From an uncultured Porphyromonadaceae bacterium (lineage in GTDB: Bacteria > Bacteroidota > Bacteroidia > Bacteroidales > Muribaculaceae), in the NCBI GenBank assembly GCA_947176355.1, contig CAMWQY010000196.1:1-5307 (forward strand): a stretch of 5,307 nt of DNA, in the 5' to 3' direction. The position numbers were made by a program, and so were the translations under genes. Below the pieces are notes generated by a model. The model made no database searches, was not told the DNA's origin, and was given only the letters and a program-made list of their open reading frames with translations. This document shows, one piece after another, positions 1 through 5,307 of this stretch. The stretch's first letter is position 1; every line of letters starts with the position of its first letter.

Positions 1-1698
1 AACAATCTTTGCAATCTTCATGTTGAGTTGATCCAAACCTTGCGCTTTCAAAAGGTCAAGGAAGTCCGGCTTATATTTTGGATACACAGCCACTCCATAT
101 TTATCAGCTTTAAGGCCTGCCTCAGAAGCAGCAAAAGCAATAGCGTCGTCGAGGGATCCTAATTTATCGACAAGTTTAAGATCCAAAGCCTGCGCAGCAT
201 CGTAGACACGACCTTCGGCAATCTGACGGACTCTCTGCTCTTTCATTTTCCTACCCTTAGCCACACGCTTAACGAAACGGGAGTATCCATCGTTGATGTA
301 AGTCTGAAGCACATCCAATTGTTCTGGAGTCGGGTCATAAAAGAGGGAAATGCTTTTTCCGGGGTTTGTAGAGACGGTCTGAGGCGTTACGCCGAGTTTC
401 TTGACAAGACCTTCAGCTGAAGGGAATAGACCGAAAATACCAATTGAACCTGTAATGGTCAGAGGATCAGCAAAAATCTTATCGGCTGTGCAGGAAATCC
501 AATAACCACCGGAAGCGGCATAGTCGCCCATAGAGACGATAAATGGCTTCCCTTTCGACTTGAAATAGTCGAGAGCTTCACCGATTTGTTCGCTTCCGAA
601 AACGGAGCCGCCCGGAGAATTTACACGAAGAACGAGCGCCTTCACATTGTCATCATCAGCAAGATCTGTAATCTGAGGCACAAGGCGATAGCAGTCTATA
701 CCACTTTTAGAATATTCCTGAATCTCACCAGTGGCATAAAGGACAGCCACTTTATTCTTATTATTATATTCCTTACCCCATTTGGAATTTTCAGAAAGAG
801 TCTCAGGAGTGTAATAGTTGACATCTTTTCCTTCCTTTCCAACAAGATTGCCAATTATGTCGTCGACCTGACGTTCGTAGACAAGACGGTCCACGTATCC
901 TTGCTTTAGGATCTGAGAAGAAGTCTGAAAACAAATAAATTCGTTGGCAGCCTTATTCATCGAATTGTCGTCGAGAGACTTTCGACCTTGAGCGACAGCA
1001 TCGCCAATATATTTCCACATATTGCCATAAAGAGTGTCGAGCTGTGCACGAGCGGGAGCGGACATCTCGTTGGAAATATATGGTTCGGCAGCGGATTTGA
1101 AAGTACCGACTTTCACGAGAGTCATCTTCACTCCAATCTTATCAAGGAGGTCTTTATAGAACAGAGTAGTGCCTCCGAGACCGGAAATCTCTATCATGCC
1201 GCCCGGATTGAGGAAAAGGGAGTCAGCTTGAGAAGCCACAAAGTAATCAGCCATAGTCATAGCATCAGCGTAGGCATATACTTTCTTGCCGCTTTTCTTG
1301 AAATCCGCTACAGCTTGGCGAACAGCGTTAAGAGTAGCCGGAGAAGCTACAGGATGACCACATTTGATATACATAGCCTTAATCTCTTTAGAGTCTTTTG
1401 CCTCGCGAATACCGTCGATAAGAATATTAAGAGCAGTTGGAGACTCTACTCCGTCGCCGGAAACAAGAGACAAGAAGTCAATCTGACCGGACTCCGGAGT
1501 CTCTATGATGGTGCCTTCGAGATCAAGCAGCAAAACTGAGTCAGAGCTTACTTTCGTGTTAGACATAGACTCGTCGTCGCCGCCAAGGCGAACGGCAACT
1601 CCTATTACGACAATGAACGCCACGACACAGAATAGCACCATAGCTATCCAGGCACCTACGAATGAGGAGAGGAGATTTAGGAAGAATTTCTTTAACAT
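1..1698 (-). CDS. sppA: Signal peptide peptidase SppA (protease IV), S49 family, 3' end outside window
   Basis: Membrane-anchored serine protease that cuts cleaved signal peptides and other membrane-embedded peptides, acting on the periplasmic side of the inner membrane. I translated 566 codons from ATG 1698 to the window edge with no stop. E. coli SppA has 618 residues, so only a short C-terminal tail should be missing. Residues 1-6 (MLKKFF) precede a long hydrophobic segment at about 7-37, then an acidic linker, as in a single N-terminal anchor. The family's tandem two-domain layout is visible. The first half carries the general-base lysine in VGTFKSAAEPY (Lys201), aligning with E. coli Lys209. 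The second half carries NSPGGS (about 360-365) and the nucleophile in GDYAASGGYW (Ser396), aligning with E. coli Ser409. ITGSIGIFG and GRVYDAAQA follow, as is typical. The dyad is intact, so the enzyme should be active. It lies 64 bp downstream of glmM on the same strand and may be cotranscribed. ATG 1698 is preferred because the lysine/hydrophobic N-terminus fits the family. An in-frame ATG at 1728 would add ten residues encoded by repeat DNA. Confidence 0.95.
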   Translation of the reverse strand, partial: MLKKFFLNLLSSFVGAWIAMVLFCVVAFIVVIGVAVRLGGDDESMSNTKVSSDSVLLLDLEGTIIETPESGQIDFLSLVSGDGVESPTALNILIDGIREAKDSKEIKAMYIKCGHPVASPATLNAVRQAVADFKKSGKKVYAYADAMTMADYFVASQADSLFLNPGGMIEISGLGGTTLFYKDLLDKIGVKMTLVKVGTFKSAAEPYISNEMSAPARAQLDTLYGNMWKYIGDAVAQGRKSLDDNSMNKAANEFICFQTSSQILKQGYVDRLVYERQVDDIIGNLVGKEGKDVNYYTPETLSENSKWGKEYNNKNKVAVLYATGEIQEYSKSGIDCYRLVPQITDLADDDNVKALVLRVNSPGGSVFGSEQIGEALDYFKSKGKPFIVSMGDYAASGGYWISCTADKIFADPLTITGSIGIFGLFPSAEGLVKKLGVTPQTVSTNPGKSISLFYDPTPEQLDVLQTYINDGYSRFVKRVAKGRKMKEQRVRQIAEGRVYDAAQALDLKLVDKLGSLDDAIAFAASEAGLKADKYGVAVYPKYKPDFLDLLKAQGLDQLNMKIAKIV

Positions 1699-1707
1699 AT
1701 CTTTTTT

Positions 1708-1751
1708 AATGCATAATTCATAATGCATAATTCATAATTGATGAATTACGC
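1708..1751. repeat. AT-rich heptamer array in the sppA leader
   Basis: Five adjoining 7-bp units on the plus strand, from 1708 to 1742: AATGCAT, AATTCAT, AATGCAT, AATTCAT, AATTGAT. The first 14 bp are repeated exactly (1708-1721 and 1722-1735). The 3' part also folds: TAATTCAT (1728-1735) and ATGAATTA (1741-1748) form an 8-bp inverted repeat around a 5-nt loop, and GC/GC pairs (1725-1726 with 1750-1751) extend it past one mismatch. The array fills most of the 64-bp glmM-sppA gap and ends about 10 bp before the sppA ATG, so it lies in the mRNA whether sppA is cotranscribed with glmM or has its own promoter. Confidence 0.85.
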
Positions 1752-1762
1752 AATATTAAAGT

Positions 1763-3145
1763 TTAGAGGGAGGCGATGACAATCTTAATTTCTTCGGCGA
1801 GCGCTTCGGCTTTTTCCATTGTCTCGGCTTCGCTGTAGATGCGGATGATGGGTTCGGTATTGGATTTGCGAAGATGTACCCATGACTCAGGGAAGTCTAT
1901 TTTGACGCCGTCTATGTCAGTGATATCGCAACCGGAGAATTTATCTTTCACAGCAAGCAAAATTGCATCCACGTCAATGTCCGGAGTAAGTTGAATCTTA
2001 TTCTTAGCGATTTGATAGGGGGGATAAGTCTTCTTCAGTTCGCTAACTTTTTTGCCGGACTTGGCAAGAAGAGTCAGGAATATAGCCACGCCAACGAGAG
2101 CATCACGCCCATAGTGGAGTTCCGGATAGATTACACCACCATTGCCTTCTCCACCAATCACAGCTCCTGTCTCTTTCATTTTAGCCACTACATTGACTTC
2201 TCCTACGGCAGCTGCATTGTATTCGCAACCATGGCGGCGAGTCACGTCACGTAGAGCTCGGGAGCTGCTGAGATTAGAAACAGTAGAACCCGGAGTGTGT
2301 GAAAGAATATAATCAGCGACTGCCACGAGAGTGTATTCCTCGACAAACATCTCACCATTTTCCATCACGATAGCAAGACGGTCGACATCCGGGTCAACCA
2401 CGAAACCGACGTCAGCTTTTCCCGACTTCATGAGATCTGCAATCTGAGTAAGATTTTCGGGGATGGGTTCGGGCGTGTGTGCAAAATGGCCGTTGGGTTC
2501 GCAATTCAATTCAATGACATTCTTAACGCCAAGAGCACGGAGCAGACGAGGGATTACGACTCCCCCAACAGAATTGACAGCGTCAACAGCTACCGTAAAG
2601 TCAGCTTTTGCGATAGCATCAACATCTACAAGCTTCAGAGCTTTAACCATATCTATATGGCGTTGACCCCAAGTATCATTGACATATTCGGAACCAAGTT
2701 CCATAACATCAGCGAAAACAAAATCTTCTTCATCGGCTATACGAATCACTTCTTTGCCGGCGGCATCGGTGAGGAATTCACCATTATTGTCAAGAAGTTT
2801 GAGGGCATTCCATTGAATAGGGTTATGGCTGGCAGTGAGAATCACACCGCCGAGGGCATTTTCACCGACTACAGCGAGCTCAGTAGTAGGGGTGGTAGCC
2901 AAACCGATGTTGATGACATCAAAGCCCATGGCCATAAGAGTGCCGACAACAAGATGAGAAACCATCTGACCAGAGATGCGAGCATCCCGACCAACAACAA
3001 TTTTGCCTGCTTTTCCGCCATTTATATTTTTAATATGCTGAGCGTATGCAGCAGTGAACTTTACAATGTCGACACCACCGAGGCCGTCGCCGTTATTGCC
3101 GCCGATAGTGCCACGTATTCCGGATATTGATTTTATTAGACTCAT
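1763..3145 (-). CDS. glmM: Phosphoglucosamine mutase (alpha-D-phosphohexomutase family)
   Basis: Cytosolic mutase expected to convert glucosamine-6-phosphate to glucosamine-1-phosphate, the step before UDP-GlcNAc made for peptidoglycan and lipopolysaccharide. The 460 residues match the usual family length (about 450-465). All four active-site loops are seen: the phosphoserine loop TASHNP with Ser106; the metal loop DPDVDR (Asp251, Asp253, Asp255, Arg256); the sugar-specificity loop GGEGNGG (331-337, Glu333); and the phosphate loop RKSNTEPIIR (426-435). The N-terminal SISGIRGTIGG is also typical. The sugar loop is GEGNGG rather than the GEQSGH of classical bacterial GlmM, which resembles the archaeal-type subgroup. 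Sugar preference is therefore inferred, and phosphomannomutase or phosphoglucomutase activity cannot be excluded. ATG 3145 puts the N-terminus where family members begin. No clear Shine-Dalgarno sequence precedes it, as is common in Bacteroidota. It sits 189 bp after the lipoprotein gene and 64 bp before sppA, with repeat arrays in both gaps. Confidence 0.88.
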   Translation of the reverse strand: MSLIKSISGIRGTIGGNNGDGLGGVDIVKFTAAYAQHIKNINGGKAGKIVVGRDARISGQMVSHLVVGTLMAMGFDVINIGLATTPTTELAVVGENALGGVILTASHNPIQWNALKLLDNNGEFLTDAAGKEVIRIADEEDFVFADVMELGSEYVNDTWGQRHIDMVKALKLVDVDAIAKADFTVAVDAVNSVGGVVIPRLLRALGVKNVIELNCEPNGHFAHTPEPIPENLTQIADLMKSGKADVGFVVDPDVDRLAIVMENGEMFVEEYTLVAVADYILSHTPGSTVSNLSSSRALRDVTRRHGCEYNAAAVGEVNVVAKMKETGAVIGGEGNGGVIYPELHYGRDALVGVAIFLTLLAKSGKKVSELKKTYPPYQIAKNKIQLTPDIDVDAILLAVKDKFSGCDITDIDGVKIDFPESWVHLRKSNTEPIIRIYSEAETMEKAEALAEEIKIVIASL

Positions 3146-3153
3146 TTGGGGGT

Positions 3154-3176
3154 AATTTAGAATTTAGAATTGAGAA
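3154..3176. repeat. Heptamer array next to the glmM start
   Basis: Three 7-bp units on the plus strand, AATTTAG (3154-3160), AATTTAG (3161-3167) and AATTGAG (3168-3174), plus a partial AAT. It begins 9 bp upstream of the glmM ATG and has the same period and AAT-initial form as the arrays at 1708 and 3200. It is separated from the latter by a short hairpin. Confidence 0.7.
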
Positions 3177-3178
3177 TC

Positions 3179-3195
3179 CCTACATATCTTGTAGG
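3179..3195. other. Short inverted repeat between two heptamer arrays
   Basis: CCTACA (3179-3184) and TGTAGG (3190-3195) are perfect 6-bp arms around the 5-nt spacer TATCT. The structure sits 34-50 bp upstream of the glmM ATG, in its leader. No T-run follows on the minus strand, so it is unlikely to be an intrinsic terminator. It may be the core of a composite repeat element or a small leader hairpin. Confidence 0.5.
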
Positions 3196-3199
3196 TAGT

Positions 3200-3234
3200 A
3201 ATGCATAATTCATAATGCATAATGCATAATTGTT
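3200..3234. repeat. AT-rich heptamer array in the glmM leader
   Basis: Five adjoining 7-bp units on the plus strand: AATGCAT, AATTCAT, AATGCAT, AATGCAT, AATTGTT. The first 14 bp are identical to the 14-bp unit of the sppA leader array and lie in the same orientation. The remainder of the 189-bp gap (about 3235-3334) is AT-rich, and I see no gene or clear promoter in it. Confidence 0.85.
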
Positions 3235-3334
3235 TGTCTCTGAAAATTAAGGGATAAACATTTATAATATTATACAATCAATTTGATTAGCTACTTATAT
3301 TGGTCAATGAAAATTTAAGATTTTTGATGAAGAT

Positions 3335-3916
3335 TTAATATTCGGCTTTGAAGTAGCGGACGTTGACAAGGTAAGGGATACAGGTAGTATTGTCAATGGA
3401 GAAGCCATAATATGATTTCAATAGGATATTGACTTCTGAATTGTAGCCAAGATAACTTAACGGGAGTTGGATACCGGATCCAAAAGTAGCAGATGCACTC
3501 ACACTATAGTTGCCATAAATGAAGTAGGTATTACCAACAGAATTGATGAAGTTGTCTTGATTACTTTCAGTGGCTTCAATATCAAGGGTATTGTTATTGT
3601 ACATAGTGTTGATGTTATATCGCGAATAAGTGAAATAGACAGTAGCACCATTATCGGGTATTTCACGTTCGTTGTGACGATCAGCTTTCAACACTTGCAT
3701 ATATATATACCCGTCGTCGTCCATCTTATAATACGGAGCATCCGGACCGACAAGGAATGCACTGTCAGAAGGGATTTCGTTGCATACTTTTTGCTGAGCG
3801 AGAAACCAGTTGCTACATTTTTGTTCATTCTTAAGAAGATCGGAATAGCTCTGAGTCTTGCTACAGGAAGCTATGAAAAGCAGCAGAAGGATAATAACGG
3901 AATATGTATATTTCAT
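3335..3916 (-). CDS. Small lipoprotein with FKBP-like C-terminal half, probable DUF4827 family
   Basis: Function unknown. The 193-residue product starts with a lipoprotein signal peptide: MKYTYS, a hydrophobic run (7-15) and the lipobox IASC, making Cys18 the likely lipidated residue. The residues after Cys18 (SKTQSYSD) lack the acidic cluster often seen in Bacteroidota surface-export signals, so a periplasm-facing position is my guess. Residues 25-50 are polar with two further cysteines (34, 45). From about 89 the pattern is reminiscent of FKBP-type proteins: NGATVYFTY (89-97), a variable middle, then GSGIQLPLSYL (147-156), SEVNILLKSYYGFS (160-173) and a closing strand IPYLVNVRYFKAEY (180-193). 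I do not see a convincing set of prolyl-isomerase catalytic aromatics, so it may be a binding fold. The DUF4827 assignment rests on memory of the family and its typical place beside a DHH phosphoesterase and a phosphohexomutase. The gene reads as richer in Asn, Tyr and Thr codons than its neighbours, which suits a secreted protein. Confidence 0.8.
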   Translation of the reverse strand: MKYTYSVIILLLLFIASCSKTQSYSDLLKNEQKCSNWFLAQQKVCNEIPSDSAFLVGPDAPYYKMDDDGYIYMQVLKADRHNEREIPDNGATVYFTYSRYNINTMYNNNTLDIEATESNQDNFINSVGNTYFIYGNYSVSASATFGSGIQLPLSYLGYNSEVNILLKSYYGFSIDNTTCIPYLVNVRYFKAEY

Positions 3917-3961
3917 TGATTTAGTATTTTAATATTATTTTTGTCTATGTAACAACATGAA

Positions 3962-3981
3962 AGTGTGGTAAGTGCCACACT
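3962..3981. promoter_or_regulatory. 7-bp inverted repeat between nrnA and the lipoprotein gene
   Basis: AGTGTGG (3962-3968) and CCACACT (3975-3981) are perfect arms around a 6-nt loop, 25 bp downstream of the nrnA stop and 46 bp upstream of the lipoprotein ATG. In the minus-strand RNA it could act as a weak terminator, but only three Ts follow before the run is broken (TTTCATGTT). Alternatively it is an operator: a poor -7-like element (GAAATTTG, complement of 3983-3990) lies immediately upstream. The sequence does not decide between these. Confidence 0.5.
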
Positions 3982-4006
3982 GCAAATTTCTATGAAGTGG
4001 GAAATG

Positions 4007-5074
4007 TCAGGAATCTGATTTGATTTCAAAATAATCAAGTTTTTCAGATCTGCCTTTCAGATAATGAGCATATTTGGGGAAAGATTCGATTAATTTCTGT
4101 CGGCACTCTTCAAGAGAGCCATAGAACTCAGCACCAGCAGCCATCACATGTCCACCACCGCCGAAAATGTCTTTGCAAATTTCATTGACAGGAAAATCCA
4201 TCACGCTTCTTGCAGAGACTTTCACACAGTCGGAATCTTCTCGGAGGAAGAAACTGAATGTGATTCCTCTTATTTCCGTAGGACGGTTGACGATACCTTC
4301 AGTATCACCTTTTTCATAATGGAATCTTTCACATTCTTCCTTATTAAGACATATTATTGAGCCATGAAATTCAGGGAAAATTTCCATTTTTTCAGCAATC
4401 GCGTAAGCTTCGAGCATTAATGCGCCATAGCTTTTTTCCATCAAAGCAAGCCGCACAATCCGATTCTTATCACATCCTTTCTCAAGAAGACGCTGGAGAA
4501 TCTCATAAATATCAGGACTCTTACAATTGACAGTGAAATTTTTAGTGTCTGTGATCATTCCGGCGAGCAGACAAGAAGCGCATTCAAGGTTGATGTCGGA
4601 ATAAAGCCCGAGCTCAGCCATTATTCTGAAAGAAAGTTCACAAGTGCTTGACATGTCCGGAAACGAGAATACGACATCAGCGAAAGGAGTCGGGTCGACA
4701 TGATGATCGATAAGCACCTTAGGGCACGGACAAGAATCCAACAAGGGCTGCATACGGTCGAGACGTGAAGGCTGATTGAAATCGCAGCAAATCACAAGGT
4801 CTGCTTCCCGGAAAAGCTTTTCGCAATACTCCTCATGGCGGGTAAAGACAGCCATCTTATCGAATCCCGGAAGGAATGAGAGTGAGCGAGGAGCATTGTC
4901 GGGGACCACCACAGTAGCTGACTTACCCAATGACTCAAGCAGGTGAAACCAACCGAGCGTGCTGCCAATAGCATCACCATCAGGACGGACATGGCAAGTA
5001 AGCACAATCGAAGAAGCACCTTCAAGGAGCTTGTCGAATTTGTCTACCTTTCGTGTATCTAATATTTTATCCAT
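4007..5074 (-). CDS. nrnA: DHH/DHHA1 phosphoesterase, NrnA-type nanoRNase / pAp phosphatase
   Basis: Cytosolic manganese-dependent phosphoesterase. The family degrades 2-5 nt RNA fragments left by exonucleases, and many members also dephosphorylate 3'-phosphoadenosine 5'-phosphate (pAp). The 355 residues are slightly longer than B. subtilis NrnA (313). DHH-domain metal ligands appear in order: HVRPDGDAIGS (His28, Asp32, Asp34), CCDFN (Asp98), IDHHVDP (Asp123, His124, His125) and GMITDTKNF (Asp176). The C-terminal DHHA1 substrate-binding domain is shown by DTEGIVN (about 257-263) and GGGGHVMAAGAEF (305-317). A charged tail (340-355) follows. Every expected catalytic residue is present. Members of this superfamily also cleave pGpG or c-di-AMP (GdpP is a membrane-bound relative), so the natural substrate is inferred. 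ATG 5074 is supported by the conserved spacing from the N-terminus to HVRPDGD. It is the first gene of the minus-strand run, with a TAnnTTTG element about 100 bp upstream. Confidence 0.92.
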   Translation of the reverse strand: MDKILDTRKVDKFDKLLEGASSIVLTCHVRPDGDAIGSTLGWFHLLESLGKSATVVVPDNAPRSLSFLPGFDKMAVFTRHEEYCEKLFREADLVICCDFNQPSRLDRMQPLLDSCPCPKVLIDHHVDPTPFADVVFSFPDMSSTCELSFRIMAELGLYSDINLECASCLLAGMITDTKNFTVNCKSPDIYEILQRLLEKGCDKNRIVRLALMEKSYGALMLEAYAIAEKMEIFPEFHGSIICLNKEECERFHYEKGDTEGIVNRPTEIRGITFSFFLREDSDCVKVSARSVMDFPVNEICKDIFGGGGHVMAAGAEFYGSLEECRQKLIESFPKYAHYLKGRSEKLDYFEIKSDS

Positions 5075-5171
5075 TAAATATCAATAATTTACTTACACCC
5101 AACACCTAAATAAGCATCGGGAAAAAGATGAAATCATTGAAAAAACACATCTTCAACAAGATTTCAAAAGG

Positions 5172-5179
5172 CAAAGATA
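5172..5179 (-). promoter_or_regulatory. Probable -7 promoter element for nrnA
   Basis: Read on the minus strand the sequence is TATCTTTG followed by CC, a full match to the Bacteroidota primary sigma -7 consensus TAnnTTTG. Transcription would start a few bases downstream, giving a leader of roughly 90 nt before ATG 5074. I see no good TTTG -33 box at 19-21 bp upstream, which lowers confidence, although -33 boxes are often poorly conserved in this phylum. Confidence 0.5.
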
Positions 5180-5201
5180 GTAATTTTTGATGAATTTTTA
5201 G

Positions 5202-5209
5202 TAATTTTG
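5202..5209 (+). promoter_or_regulatory. Possible divergent -7 promoter element
   Basis: TAATTTTG followed by CA on the plus strand also matches TAnnTTTG. It would drive transcription rightwards, out of the window, towards an unseen gene. The nearest upstream TTTG (5186-5189) is only 12 bp away, too close for a normal -33 box. In such AT-rich DNA a chance match is quite possible. Confidence 0.25.
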
Positions 5210-5245
5210 CACTATAATTTTTTTATTCAGCTTTCGATGGTGGGG

Positions 5246-5293
5246 GTTGTGGGGTTGTGGAGTTGTGAGGTTGTGAGGTTGTGGGGTTGTTAG
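5246..5293. repeat. G-rich 8-bp tandem repeat, six copies
   Basis: Six consecutive 8-bp units on the plus strand: GTTGTGGG, GTTGTGGA, GTTGTGAG, GTTGTGAG, GTTGTGGG, GTTGTTAG, then a partial GTTA. The strand is almost free of C and stands out from the AT-rich sequence around it. Several GG to GGGG runs at short spacing could allow a two-layer G-quadruplex. It lies about 70 bp upstream of the likely nrnA promoter, in a 233-bp stretch with no gene inside the window. Confidence 0.85.
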
Positions 5294-5307
5294 GTTAAGC
5301 AAACAAA

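Noticed and set aside
988..1539. 183-codon open frame on the plus strand
   Set aside because: It is antisense to sppA, which I translated across this whole span with conserved motifs. The product shows no domain or signal.
1763..1765. Intrinsic terminator between glmM and sppA
   Set aside because: The only hairpin in the gap is the AT-rich one in the heptamer array. It has little GC in the stem and no proper T-tract at the right place.
2477..3130. 217-codon open frame on the plus strand
   Set aside because: It lies wholly antisense to glmM, whose active-site motifs are intact. Its product has no recognisable motif and looks like the complement of conserved codons.
1708..3234. CRISPR array or phage attachment site
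   Set aside because: The repeats are 7 bp, contiguous and without spacers. No cas, integrase or tRNA gene is visible.
3235..3334. Promoter for glmM in the AT-rich gap
   Set aside because: TAATTTTC on the minus strand is a near match to TAnnTTTG, but it lacks the final G and a -33 box at suitable spacing, so I do not call it.
3467..3919. 150-codon open frame on the plus strand
   Set aside because: It is antisense to the lipoprotein gene, which has a clear signal peptide and lipobox. This frame has no motif.
4792..5025. 77-codon minus-strand frame overlapping nrnA
   Set aside because: It is out of frame inside nrnA over the HVRPDGD and CCDFN motifs. It is a shadow frame.

Overview
This window looks like a chromosomal segment of a Bacteroidales bacterium (phylum Bacteroidota). 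A gut lineage such as Bacteroidaceae, Muribaculaceae or Prevotellaceae is plausible, but the genus cannot be fixed from the sequence. The signs are: leaders without a clear Shine-Dalgarno sequence; a TAnnTTTG-type -7 promoter element ahead of the first gene; a lipoprotein resembling a Bacteroidota-restricted family; AT-rich heptamer repeats between genes; and a phosphohexomutase with the sugar-loop version GEGNGG.

All four genes lie on the minus strand, so transcription runs from high to low coordinates. In order they are: (1) 5074-4007, a DHH/DHHA1 phosphoesterase of the NrnA type (nanoRNase / pAp phosphatase); (2) 3916-3335, a small lipoprotein with an FKBP-like C-terminal half, probably DUF4827; (3) 3145-1763, an alpha-D-phosphohexomutase, most likely phosphoglucosamine mutase (glmM); (4) 1698 to beyond position 1, signal peptide peptidase A (sppA), a tandem S49 serine protease whose last few dozen residues lie outside the window. 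The sppA frame is open for 566 codons to the window edge.

The gaps between genes are 90, 189 and 64 bp. Each holds some structure. The nrnA-lipoprotein gap has a perfect 7-bp inverted repeat. The gaps ahead of glmM and sppA carry arrays of 7-bp units of the form AATNNAN, and the glmM leader also has a small hairpin between two arrays. Upstream of nrnA (5075-5307) lie a likely nrnA promoter, a possible divergent promoter and six copies of a G-rich 8-bp tandem repeat.

Functionally this is housekeeping: RNA and nucleotide turnover, an envelope lipoprotein of unknown role, amino-sugar phosphate supply for peptidoglycan and LPS, and membrane clearance of signal peptides. I see no mobile element, defence system, CRISPR array, rRNA or tRNA. 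The most interesting content is the intergenic repeats. The sppA leader array is notable because each heptad, read in the transcript sense, begins with or resembles a start codon, so ATGs fall in all three frames just before the gene.
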